A stretch of DNA of 64,000 nt from Centrapalus pauciflorus (taxonomy: Eukaryota > Streptophyta > Magnoliopsida > Asterales > Asteraceae). The notes under the pieces were generated by a model that did no database searches, was not told where the DNA came from, and was given only the letters and a program-made list of their open reading frames with translations. A program made the position numbers and the translations under genes. This document shows, piece after piece, positions 52,973 through 63,691 of this stretch. How positions within the stretch are numbered: the first letter of the stretch is position 1; each line of letters begins with the position of its first letter. The DNA lies in assembly GCA_020465985.1 (NCBI GenBank), contig JAANYP010001153.1, forward strand, positions 242,966 through 306,965. The letters run 5' to 3'.

Positions 52973-54091
52973 GATGATGGGTGCTGAGTAAAAAGTGAAG
53001 ATCTTAAAGGTGGAAACTTGACACGGATGGGCTGGACTTAGGACGAATAGCACTGATTTCGGATGGAAGGGTAATTCGGATGTAATGATTTCGGATGAAC
53101 AGTAATTTGGATGAGGAGTTCGGAGAAAGGCCTAATTCGGATGAAGACCTAATGCGGATTAGGTCTGATTCGGGTGGACAAGCTAATTCGGATGGAATTT
53201 CGGATGGTGGCTAATACGGATGCTTAGAAGTCTGATGGACCGAATACGGATGAACCGGATTCGATGAACAGTATGACTTCGGATAAGGGACCTCGGATGA
53301 ACAGTTTGCGGTTCGGAGGAAGTGAGGGAACCGAATTCGGATGGTCCGAATTCGGGTGAACAGTGGACAGGTCTTAGGAAAATGTCTAGGTAAGGACCGA
53401 ATTCGGATAGTCCGAGTTCGGATGGTCCGAAATGGATATGGTCCGAATTGAAATTTTAAAAATTTAAGCACAAGTCCACAATAATAAAATGTAAATGCCT
53501 GATCTGAACTTCGGATGGTCCGAAGTTCGGATGGGAGCTAAGTGGGGTCCAAAATAGGCAGTGGGAGGTCCGAAATTCACCTAAAGTTGGTCCGAATTGG
53601 ACCGAAGTATGGTCCGAACTAGGATGGTATTTGGTCCGAATTAGGATCCTAAATGGTCCGAATTGCTACAGTAATAGGTCCGAATTACAGCAGGTTTTAG
53701 CAGTTTTCTAAGGCAGAACAGAGCAGAAGTCGATTTTTTCAGTTTTAAAGCCTAAAAAACATTTCTAAATGATTGATAAACTATTTTAAACACTTTTGGT
53801 GATTTAAAATAACCCAAAACACTTAAATACAGTAAAGAACAAGCTAAAAACCCACTAAAAACACATATTTTTGAAAGTTTTAAAAAACTCCGATTCTTGA
53901 TGATTTTTGATGGAAATATGGAAGTGAAGGAACTCGAAATCAATATATGATGATATTGTGATGATTATAAGACTATAATAACACAACAAACACAGAAAAA
54001 CAGAGAAAAAGAAGATCTAACCGATGGAAACTCGAAGAACAAGAAGAAAACCCAGCAGAATCCGAAAAATGCAAGTTGAAATCCACCTTTT
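52973..54091 (-). promoter_or_regulatory. Copia-N leader with CCGAATTCGGATG word block
   Basis: The leader between primer site and gag. Words such as TTCGGATG, CCGAATTCGGATG and GGTCCGAA occur over 30 times between 53040 and 53680, then fade into AT-rich sequence toward the LTR. A GT-type donor candidate (AAAAG-GTGGAT) lies just after the primer site. Confidence 0.8.
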
Positions 54092-54105
54092 GGGCTCTGA
54101 TACCA
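54092..54105 (-). promoter_or_regulatory. Primer-binding site, Copia-N
   Basis: TGGTATCAGAGCCC on the minus strand, two bases from the LTR; initiator Met-tRNA type. Confidence 0.94.
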
Positions 54106-54107
54106 AT

Positions 54108-54452
54108 TGTAAATATGAAATCCCGTAATATTATTAGCACCTTTATAATCTTTATCAAATCCCAAGAAGAACAAAGCTCAATAATTGAGAAATGAAGATG
54201 AAAAGACAATGAGAATGTTGAGAGTGAAAAAGCAAGAGGCGGCTACTGTTTCATTCAATATGTCAACCGTGTATTACAATGTAACCCTAGGAGCCTATTT
54301 CTAGGCTCCATTAATTAACTATGGAGCATTGTCAACTTTGGCCCCTAGACTTTTACAAAGAAATAAATTACAAGGAAATTAAAACAAGACTAAATACTAA
54401 GTTAATAAGTATTACAAAACAACTTCCTATGATCGAAATAAAATGTCTAACA
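54108..54452 (-). repeat. Copia-N 5' LTR (345 bp)
   Basis: Same length as 37675-38019, with about nine substitutions, all in non-terminal positions. Hairpin at 54290-54309. Confidence 0.96.
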
Positions 54453-54457
54453 AGAGT

Positions 54458-55091
54458 GTCTTAGTCTGTCTTAGGGTAGAGCATACTTCTTTTATTTAGA
54501 CAAGACAGTGGTGACAGGTCTGTACTTACATACAACAAAGCGATATATCTTGCTATATTGAGTCAAAACAGCGGTGACAAGTCTGTACTTACGTACAACA
54601 AAGCGACATGTCTTGACTCTTTTTACGTCTCATACTTGCTCTTTTTTTAAGATGTATTTTGATGAAGCCATACATCTGCCAGACTGATTTACATATGTCA
54701 TTCATAATTATTGTATGTGAGCCTCTAACACAGAAATTAAGACCTATTGGTCATACGTCTAAGTTAGTTACACATGTGACAATTTCTTGATTGTTTTATT
54801 AGCTTTTAGGAAAATCTTCATGTTTTATGCCTACCAACATATCAGAATATGAACATGTATATCACTTTGATTTTATAGTGCGTTATGTTCGAAAGATTAA
54901 CACTTAGAGTTTGTTAGACTATGCTAAATTTTTCATGCTGCACCTGTAACTCTAAGACGTCTCTCTTTGTTTTTATTTTTCTCTTTTTTTTTTTAATTTT
55001 CCTTGCTAATCTCTCTTTTTTTAGGAAAATCAACTAATAACACAAACAAAAACCTAAAAAAATAAAAGAAAGATTATCTACTGAGGACAGG
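54458..55091 (-). repeat. Copia-H pol-aORF spacer with two hairpin repeats
   Basis: Inverted homologue of Copia-Q 4859-5530. Units lie at 54560-54619 (stem GAGTCAAGACA with TGTTTTGACTC, loop hairpin TGTAC-GTAA-GTACA at 54584-54597) and 54498-54554 (TGTAT-GTAA-GTACA, 54521-54534, with a wobble pair). Sequences are given in the minus direction. Confidence 0.7.
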
Positions 55092-56457
55092 TTACTCTGG
55101 ATTTCGCATTCCATTTAGTTGGACAAACAACTCAAAGCGTGATCTATCAAATGCTTTTGTGAACAGATCCGCATAGTTGTCTTCCGTTGGAACTTTTACC
55201 AATTTTATCATGTTTTTCTCAGCACAGTCACGGATAAAATGATGACGAATGTATATATGCTTAGTCTTACTATGCTTTACCGGATTATTGGTTATAGCGA
55301 TCGTGAATTTATTGTTTATCCAATGGGAGTATGAGTATAAGTCAAACCGTAATCCCGCAATTGTTGTTGAATCCACAGAACCTGTGAACAGCAACTACCC
55401 GCAGCTACATATTCGGCCTCGCATGTTGATACGGCTACCGAAGTCGGTTTCTTGCATTGCCAAAACACCAGTCTCCCTCCTAGGAACTGACAACCACCCG
55501 TTGTTGACTTTCTATTCAAGCTGAACCCTCCATAATGTGAGTCTGTGTAAGCTTCAAATTACAGATCTCCATCAGCATGATAACAAAGTCCCAACTTCGG
55601 TCTCGACTTCAGGTATCTCAGAATACGCTTCACAGCTTTCATGTGCATCTCCTTAGGGTTAGCTTGAAACCTGGAACAAATACAAACAGCAAACATTGTG
55701 TCAGGTCTAGAAGCAGTTCAATACATAAGTGACCCGATGATGGCCCGATATAATGTCAGATCCACATCAATATCACTATTGGTACCCGGTTCGAGATTGT
55801 GATTGACTAGAATTAGAGTACTGAAGTGTGCTATGAGTTTTGTTCCTTCCATCCTGAAGCGCTCTAATATTTCATAGACATACTTCGTCTGATGAGTGAA
55901 CATCCGCTCCTTTCGTTGTTCAACTTGTAAACCCCGAAAGAAGTTCAGCTCTCCCATCGCACTCATCTCAAACTTGGACTTCATAACCTTCCTAAAATCC
56001 TTGCACATTTGTTCATTTGATAACCCGAAGATGATATCGTCCACATAAACTTGTACCAGTAAGAAATCATCACCTTTCCTTTTAATGAACACTATCTATT
56101 CTCCCTCACTCGAACCCATTTTCCAAAAGATGAGTAGACAGTGTCTCGTACCACGCCCTAGGTGCCTGATTTAATCCATACAGAGCCATATCCAGTCTAT
56201 AAACCCTGGCGGTTGCTCGACATACACTAATGCCAACACTTTTCAGTACAAGAAAGCACTCTTGACGTCCAGTTGATAAACTTTGAAGCCTTTGAAGGAT
56301 GCAAATACGAAAAACAGTCGGATTGCATCAAGCCTTGCAACTGGTTCAAACACCTCGTTGTAATCTATCCCTTCTTCTTGGTTGAACCCCTTGACTATAA
56401 GTCTTGCCTTGTTACGAGTAACGATGCCTCGATCATCTCTTTTGCACTTAAAGACCT
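55092..56457 (-). pseudogene. pol: Copia-H reverse transcriptase and RNase H
   Basis: The RT catalytic box QVYVDDIIFG is intact (about 56030-56060). RNase H shows NRKSTTGGCQFLGGR, STCEAEYVAAGSCC and ADLFTKAFDRSRFE, ending GMRNPE. Several frame changes and stops (near 55316, 55718, 56092) break it. Copia-P (59955-60810) is a close relative in the opposite orientation. Confidence 0.88.
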
Positions 56458-57160
56458 ATTAGGTCCCTATTGCAACTTCTCCACGAGGCAAAGGCACTAA
56501 CTCCCAGACTTCCATCTTTTTGAAGTGTGAAATTTCTTCTTGCATTGCTTCACCCCAAGAATCATCCTTTAGAGCCACTTCTACATTCTTCAGCTTAACT
56601 AGGGATATGAAACAAGAGTATAGACACGTGTGAAATGCCTCGGAGTCACTGATCATCGATAACAACACTGTGTTACTATTCACACTACTCCGAGTTCTCA
56701 CACCAGCATTTGGATTCCCAATAATGTCTTCAATAGGATGATCCTTATTTACTCTCGATGTTTCAACTGCATCGACCTGAATACTGTCTCCCAGACTATA
56801 TCCTATTTCGCCTAGTGGGGGCGAGACTTCAGACGGAACATTCTCCTCGTGATCACTGTCTTCTGAGTCTGGACCATTTGTCTGATTTACATCGGTAGAC
56901 AACAAAGGTTCTTTAGTTATTGGGGAACCTTCTTCTGTCGATCGGATTTTGTTAGATGTGGTGGGAATGCTTGAATTGGAAAAGACTCTACCCTCGCCAT
57001 TAAGATTTAATGTTGAGAAGTCATTCTCCACAGTTCCTGCGTCACCACTAAAAGTAATGTTAAATGATTCAAACACAGAGTCATAATCAAATAACCATTC
57101 TTTACCAAATTGGGGTTCATGTGAATTACTGGTCACATCAATGTTAAACACAATTTCTAT
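56458..57160 (-). pseudogene. pol: Copia-H integrase-RT linker
   Basis: 230 codons rich in Ser, Asp and Glu (SEDSDHEENVPSEVSPPLGE), leading into EVWELVPLPRGEVAIGT at the RT start, where a stop at 56459 intervenes. It is nearly the same as the Copia-P linker (59615-59950). Confidence 0.8.
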
Positions 57161-58212
57161 AGTCCTAGTAGTTATATTAAAGACCCTCTTGTTTGGTGAA
57201 TTTGGGACACATCTGCCTTTTCACCGAACTTAGGTTGATGTTTCGTTTTTAGCAAAGTACATGGCACCCCAAATTTTTCAAAGCAGGTTAAATTTGGTGG
57301 ACGTTTATTCATAATCTCATACCAGGTTTTGTTTAAAGATTTGACAGTAACGACTTTGTTTAGCACAAGACATGCGGTATTCACTGCCTCCGCCCAAAAC
57401 CTGGTGGGATGCTTTGAATCCGAGAGGAAAGTTCTTGCTTCCTCAATCAATGTCTTGTTTTTTCGTTTTGTCACCCCATTTTGTTGTGGCTCATAAGGTG
57501 CACTAAATTGATGCGCTGTGCCTTTAGTTAGAAAATATACACCAATTACTGCGTTTTTGAATTTTGTTCCATTATCACTTTTGATACGTTTTACCCTTTT
57601 CCCATATGAGTTCTCAACTTGGTCTAAGAACCCAATCAGCCTGCCTACTGTCTCGTCCTTTGTACCTAGAAAGAAAACCCAAGAAAAACGTGAGTAATCA
57701 TCAGTAATAACTTAACAATACCAACTCTCACCTATACTCCTTTTGTTTATTGGACCGAAAAATCCATATGCAACAAGTCAAAGGTGGAGGAGATTGAGTT
57801 ATGAGTCTTCGATTTATGTGCCTTCTTATGTTCTTTCCCTTTCTTGCGTGGCACACACTTATCTTCAAACTGGAAACTCTTCAGTGGAACACCTTGTACA
57901 AGGCCATTTTTCGTGATGAAATTCATCTTCCTTAAGTGCAAGTGTGTCGTTAGCCTATGCCACAACAAGTATTGTGACACTGAAGCTTTTGATAGTAGAC
58001 ATATAGATCCCACTGACAATTCTACTATGGACATGTCCATCATGTACAGATCATTCACCCTTTGGGCTCTCATCATAATCTACTCTTCAGGTATCTTGAA
58101 TCCAGGCTTTAGCACTAGTGCTTCCTTTATCAGTAAAGAGCACCGAATTTTGTTTATCAAAGATCAGAGACATCAATGAGATTATGATCAAGCTTTTATA
58201 CATAGTAGACTT
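57161..58212 (-). pseudogene. pol: Copia-H gag-pre-integrase and integrase
   Basis: The pre-integrase region (57747-58212) has YLLWHRLTTHLHLRKMNF and CVPRKKGKEHKK, in which the usual second Cys pair is altered. The integrase core has KSDNGTKFKN. The motif normally reading NGVVERKNRT is NGVTKRKNKT, so the catalytic Glu is replaced by Lys. Stops and frame changes are present. The left half ends at a point homologous to Copia-A 340-360. Confidence 0.85.
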
Positions 58213-58800
58213 TGTTAGTGCACCCTGTGTGACGATAGCAGAGTAAGTATCGATAGTCTTTTGTAATAGACAAGGCTTTCAATTACAAGTTATATATGTT
58301 TGATCTTGTTTGTGTATGATGTTTACATAAGTTCAAACATAAGTTTAAAGATAAGTTCAAACATAAGTTCAAAGATAAGATCAAAGATAAGTTCAAAGAT
58401 AAGTTTAAACATAAGTTCTAGAACAAGTTCAAGGGATAGGGTTTGAACTTAGTGAAGCTACGTTCGAATAGTAGTGGACAAGTTCGTGGGCTTGAGCCTA
58501 AACGAACTTGTTTAACCTATGTTCGAACTTAAACTCTATAATTAAGAATTAATCCGTTTAAATTAAGGACTTTTGCAGAAATTAACATTGCGAGCTCGTA
58601 TCAGTGTACGTACGAACTTGTGGGATTTCAGAGAGTCGTTTCGGAGAAATACACATGTCGGGCCGTTCGTCGTATCGGCTATCACTGTGTTCGTCTCCGG
58701 GTTTCCATGTGTGATCGATCCGTTAAACCCCTAACAAGGATTCCGCACTCGTTAGAAGGTGTCGTGTCAAGATCAGATCCGTGCTACAGGTGACCTTACA
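58213..58800 (+). repeat. Copia-P 5' LTR (588 bp)
   Basis: It starts TGTTAGTGCACCCTGTGTGACG and ends GTGACCTTACA. It contains an exact 12-base-period array (58326-58433) and CGAACTTG words. Confidence 0.9.
58326..58433 (+). repeat. Nine-copy 12-bp tandem array in Copia-P LTR
   Basis: Copies of CATAAGTTCAAA / GATAAGTTCAAA follow with exact 12-base spacing over 108 bases. Each unit contains AAGTTC, the half-site of this family's palindrome with its CpG changed to CpA. Confidence 0.85.
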
Positions 58801-58802
58801 AG

Positions 58803-58815
58803 TGGTATCAGAGCC
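58803..58815 (+). promoter_or_regulatory. Primer-binding site, Copia-P
   Basis: TGGTATCAGAGCC two bases after the LTR. Confidence 0.93.
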
Positions 58816-59389
58816 ATTCGAGTGTTCCTCGCGTTCTTCGTGTTCATACGAACATTCTTGGTTTCTTAACGTTTTTACCGGAAAAATCACCGTTTTCTAA
58901 GTTTTTCTGAGTTCTACAAGCAAAGTAACCGGGATAAATTCACATTAGTTCAATTTTTCAGTCGAGATCAGTGTTTTTAATCCTAAAAAGTTTGGTTTAA
59001 CCTGAAATCTTGAGAAAATCAAATTTTTGGCCGTTTCTCGAACTTGCAGCGCTCGAACTTAAGGGGGTATTAGGGTTCTTCGAACTTGTCAGAATACGCT
59101 CCTCTCGAAGTTATTTTAGGGCTTCATTCGAATTTAACTGGGTTTCGAAGTTGTCAGAATCCAACTTGTCAGCTTCGAAGTTGTCAGAAACGAACTTGTC
59201 AGATTCGAAGTTGTCAGGAAAATTAGGGTTTCTTCGAACTCACCTGAAGTTCGAACTTGTCAGAATCTCTAGGGTTTTCTCGAACTTACACTTATTCGAA
59301 CTTGTTGAGTTCGAACTTAAGCCAAGTCGAATTTAATTTACAAACGAATCATTTAACATTGACTTAACAAGTTATTCACATGAACCCCA
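58816..59389 (+). promoter_or_regulatory. Copia-P leader with GTTCGAACTTGTCAG-type words
   Basis: Some 20 words (TCGAACTTGTCAG, TTCGAAGTTGTCAG, GTTCGAACTT) between 59035 and 59330, spaced about 12-25 bases apart. The ORF spanning this block is an artefact of the repeats. Confidence 0.75.
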
Positions 59390-60810
59390 AACTGGTCCTG
59401 ATGGTTATTTGATTATCACTCTTTGTTTGAATCATTTAACATACCATTTAGCGGAAATGCAGGTACAGTGGAAAATGACTTCTCATCGTTAAACCTCAAT
59501 GACGAGTACAGAGGTTATCCAAAATCAAGCATTCCATCAACATCTTAGCCTACAACGATAGAAGATGGGTCTCCAACAGAAAATGAACCTGGATTACCTA
59601 CAAATGAGAATCAGATGAATAATTCTAACTCCGAAGATAGTGATCATGAGGAAGAGAATATACCGTCTGAAGTCATACTCCCGTTAGGTGAAATAGGATC
59701 AAACTTGGGAGATAATCTTCAGGTCGATGAGATTGACACATCGAGGATAAACAAGGATCACCCAATTGAGAGTATCATAGGGAATCCAAATACCGGTGTG
59801 AGAACTATGAGTAGTGTGAATAATAACACGGTATTGTTATCGATGATCAATGACTCCGAGGCATTTCACACGTGTTTATACTCATGTTTTATCTCACATG
59901 TAGAGCCAAAGAATGTGCAAATGGCACTGAAAAGACAATTCTTGGGTTGAAGCCATGCAAGAGGAACTGTCACAGTTCAGAAAGCTTGAAGTATGGGAGT
60001 TAGTGCCGTTACCTCGAGGAGAAGTTGCTATAGGGACCAGATGGGTCTTTAAGTGCAAAAGAGATGATCGGGGTATAGTTACTCGAAACAATGCAGGACT
60101 CATGGTAAAAGGGTTCAACCAGGAAGAAGGAATAGATTATAACGAAGTGTTTGCACCAGTGGCAAGGCTTGAGGCGATTCGTTTGTTTCCGGCTTTCGCG
60201 TCCTTCAAAGGGTTTAAGGTATATCAACTTGATGTCAAGAGAGCATTCTTGTACGACAAGGGGAAGGAATTGGTGTATGTCGAACAACCGCCAGGGTTTA
60301 CTGATCCAAAGTATCCCGACAGAGTATATCGACTTGATAAGGCTCTTTATGGATTGCATCAGGCGCCTAGGGCTTGGTATGAGACACTGTCAACACATCT
60401 TCTAGACAATGGGTTTGAAAGAGGGAGAATTGATTTTACACTATTCGTGAAAAGGAAAGGCGAAGATTTTATCTTAGTACAAGTGTACGTGGATGAAATC
60501 ATCTTCGGGTCGTCAAACGAGCAGATGTGCAAGGATTTTGAAAAGGTTATGAAGTCAAAGTTTGAGATGAGTGTTATGGGAGAGCTAAAATTCTTTCTCG
60601 GTTTACAAGTTGAACAAAGGAAAGAAGGAATGTTCATTCATCAGACGAAGTATGTCTACGACATTTTAGAGTGCTTCGGGATGGAAGGAACAAAGCTGAC
60701 CGCAAATTTTAGTACTCTGATTAAAGTGAATCATAATCTCAGACCGGGTACAGATAGTGATACTGATGTGGATCCAACTTTATATCGGCCCATGATTGGG
60801 TCACTTATGT
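59390..60810 (+). pseudogene. pol: Copia-P integrase-RT linker and reverse transcriptase
   Basis: The linker (59390-59950) starts at SLFESFNIPFSGNAGTVEND and has a stop near 59550 and a frameshift at 59950. RT begins MQEELSQFRKLEVWELVP and includes YNEVFAPVARLEAIRL, ALYGLHQAPRAWYE and the catalytic box VYVDEIIFGSS, in which the second Asp of YVDD is Glu. Normal TAFLNG is RAFLYD. The text stops after MIGSLMY at the LTR junction. Confidence 0.85.
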
Positions 60811-62094
60811 ATTTAGGTTGGGGAAAAAGCTTGTTGAAAACCCTATGGTGGCCATTTTTTGAGCTGTCAAACTTTCGGTTTCCCAAATAATTTCTGGAGG
60901 TCTTAAACTCCAAAATAAATTATGAAAACTTTCAGATCTATAGATAAGACATAGATCTAACTTTTGTGAAAAGAATCAACTCATTTTGTTAAGTTATGAA
61001 TTAGTTATGATTTTTCAAAGTCGTTATAAATTTTTAGCCGAAAATCCGCAGTTTATAAACTTGAAATAACTAGTGATTCTTGTTGTTTATTCAAAGACTA
61101 CTTGTATAAAAGTTATAAAACACATACATATCACTTGTTTTCATAATATTTACATTTATATGATGTGTTTATATATTTATAAACACATTTGAAGAAACAA
61201 CTTAAAAACAAAAACTAGAAATTTATCAACTTGAGTTTTTATGAAACTTGTTGTTGTTGGTGATTATATATATTATGCTATACTTGTATGAACATAAATA
61301 TAAGATGAATTAAGCTAGTATTTACTTACTTTGGTGAAATGTAAGAATGCAAGTGTGAAGAAGGTTGGATCTTGAAGGAATTCACCAAGAACACTTGCAT
61401 AAAATGAAGAACACTTGGAAAGAAAATTGTTTGTAGTGTGTGTGTGTGTGTGATGGAGCCGGATACAAGAGGAGAGAAAAGAGAATTGTGGTGTGATAAA
61501 AATGGAGATAAAACTCTCTATTTATAGAGAAAAAGTTGGAGTCTTGCAAATGGTGGTGGATTGTGATAATGGATGAAATGAAAGGGTGAGGGGTGTGAAA
61601 GATTTGATTATGAAAGCTTATGGAGTTGGGAAATAAAAAATTGAAATCAAATCTTGGGTAGTACTACCCTATGGCCGGCCACCTATAGGTATTTCTAGGT
61701 ATTTTTATTTTTTTTTGTATAAAAGTATTTAGAATGTATTCTTGTATTTTCCTTTTCTTGTAAATTCATAAATATTTTTGGATGCATTGTTTTAATGAAT
61801 TGTTTTAGTCTTGCATAATTAATTTTAAGTAATTGTATTAGTGTATGATTAGTGTCACTAATCATAGTTTAATTATGTACTTAGTTGAATTAATCCCTTA
61901 TATCGTAAATCGATCGGATTAATTGATTTCTCGATTCTTCGCACCGATTAATTTGATTCTAATTGAGTTAAATTTCCCAATGAACATTGTTAATCACTTT
62001 GTTTAATTTCTAATGACCACTGATTAGGTTATAATTGCCTATTAAATACAGATTAGGTCGTAGATGCTAACCTGGTTTACTGCCGGATGTTACA
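60810..62094 (-). repeat. Truncated Gypsy-3-family LTR, inverted
   Basis: The right end is the LTR start (TGTAACATCCGGC, 62094 leftward). The left end stops about half-way through the LTR (within AACCTAAATA). At the left junction, TATTT is shared by the copia RT and the LTR, pointing to a deletion with microhomology. The TATA box is at 61519-61526. Confidence 0.9.
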
Positions 62095-63081
62095 TAAATA
62101 AAATACGGATATTAAAATTACAAATAATAGAAATAACAATACTGAAAAGTAAATTACAATACGGAAAAGAAGGCTGACTCTCGTGTTTGACACGATTCCC
62201 TTAAAACAGATTCGAAGTCTGTTTCCCAGGGTACAACCGCCAAAGCAGCGTGTACTGCCGGAGGTAACCAGCTTGCCTGAAAAATCACGTGAATTGAAGG
62301 TGTTATTCGTTCTTGGAAGAAGCAATGTCTTGCCGTTAAAGTGCAAAACATTTCAAGAATGCAAAGTGTTTTCCAAGTCTTTCAAGTGTTTCAAGTGTAT
62401 TTTGGTGTTTGCATCTCCATCCCTTTTATAGGAGATGAGTTGTAACAACAAATTAATTATATTCAATTGTAATAATAAAAAAAACAATTTTTTTATTAAT
62501 AATTAAATATAATAATTGTATTATTAAACCATGAGTTGTAACAACAAATTAATTATATTTAAATGTAATAAAAAAACATTTTTTATTAATAATAAAACAT
62601 AATAATTCTATCATTAAACCATTTTTGTAATGGCTCTAGAATTGTCTAGATTCCTTCAAGACACGAACGCAGCTCACGCAAAAAAAATTCCTTATACAAA
62701 TTACAAGGCAGATGCGAGTGGTCACAAGTTTAATGATTTGCTACTGTTTGGACCCAAGATTTGTCTTGGAGTAACTTGTCATGATTGTCAATGCTCCTCC
62801 TTATAAACCACACATGGTTTGGTCCTTCTTCCTATGTGCGACAAGTTTTCACACTTTCAACTTGCATTTTCTCACATCAAACACCAATCTTTGAGCATCG
62901 ATATCTCATTCATCTTAGCTCCGTTTTGGACGTTCTTTATATCGTTGTAATCCTCTCTTCAAGGAGAATACATACCCACAAAATATCAATTATATATCTC
63001 ACAACTATATATAATTATATATGGTCCAAAAACATGGAAAATACATTTTTTCCTTTGAAAAATTTACACTTTTTTCCAACA
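62095..63081 (-). repeat. Copia-T 3' LTR (left boundary not resolved)
   Basis: The right edge is TGTTGGAAAAAAG (minus strand, 63081 leftward), next to a purine tract. The TATA box TATAAAAGG is at 62423-62430 (minus). It contains a 96-bp tandem duplication (62435-62626). ORFs here are not genes. Confidence 0.6.
62435..62626. repeat. Two-copy 96-bp AT-rich tandem duplication
   Basis: ATGAGTTGTAACAACAAATT recurs at 62435 and 62531, with a similar AT-rich remainder. Confidence 0.85.
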
Positions 63082-63691
63082 ATCCCCCACATGAATGAGA
63101 GATCGATCGAAAACACATTCCAATCATCCCCCACATGTATGAAATTGATCGAAGACACATAAAATTCCATTGAAATTTCAGTGGTTGAAATCTTGAATAG
63201 GATAGGTAGGTGTAAACTATTGAACCTTCCCTTATGAAGTGCACTTAGCCTTCTAGCCGTCAGTAAAACTCGATGTCTTTGAACTGAGCTGCCATTTGTG
63301 AAGATGACAATACACTTCACACAAGAATCTCCCTAACAAGGTTAACTCCTTATAGTCGTGTCCGTTATGGTCATGGAACACCAGCCTGGTTCTGCGAGAG
63401 CTACTAAGAATTGTGCCCCTACAATTCCACTCGAAGCGACCCCACTTCTCTCTTACATAGGTCATTTCTCCCGAATCATTAAAAGCATAAATGATTTCGA
63501 CCGACTCATCATAAAATGCATAACCTCATTGTCACGAAAATGATTTTCTTCAAGAAATCATTCAGGAATGGACTAGGAGTTTTTCACAACCCCCCACAGT
63601 GACCACATGTTATTCATAGAAATAGGTTGTCCTTTTGAACCAAGATCTTGGGATCTCCAGTCAACAAGGTAAGATTTTCCTTCGTATGAAT
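63082..63691 (-). other. Copia-T purine tract and 3' untranslated region
   Basis: On the minus strand CATTCATGTGGGGGAT abuts the LTR, and a second copy (TACATGTGGGGGAT) lies near 63126-63139, so the purine tract is duplicated. The rest has no recognisable coding content. Confidence 0.65.

Larger units (their letters stand above)
37675..54452 (-). mobile_element. Copia-N: full-length copia element with accessory ORF (16.8 kb including a solo LTR)
   Basis: Order from the right: 345-bp LTR, primer site, CCGAATTCGG-rich leader, gag, intron candidate, protease, integrase, RT, RNase H, spacer, second CCGAATTCGG block, accessory ORF, purine tract, 345-bp LTR. The LTRs differ at about nine positions of 345. 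It is large for copia because of the accessory region and a 2.4 kb solo LTR inside gag. Nonsense and frameshift mutations in gag, pol and aORF make this copy inactive. Confidence 0.96.
54453..58212 (-). mobile_element. Copia-H, 5' portion: pol and proximal spacer
   Basis: It continues Copia-H beyond Copia-N. In the minus direction: gag-pre-integrase (from 58212), integrase, RT, RNase H ending at 55092, then the spacer to 54453. The upstream side is cut by the Copia-P LTR at 58213; gag and the 5' LTR are missing. Confidence 0.88.
58213..60810 (+). mobile_element. Copia-P: 5' LTR, leader and RT of an internally deleted copia element
   Basis: The LTR (58213-58800), primer site and motif leader are followed directly by the integrase-RT linker; gag, protease and integrase are deleted. 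RT runs until an inverted Gypsy-3-family LTR cuts it at about 60810. It is inserted in Copia-H pre-integrase sequence. Confidence 0.85.

Noticed and set aside
62183..62431. 82-codon ORF near the Copia-T LTR
   Set aside because: It overlaps a TATA box and LTR sequence on the opposite strand, with no recognisable domain.
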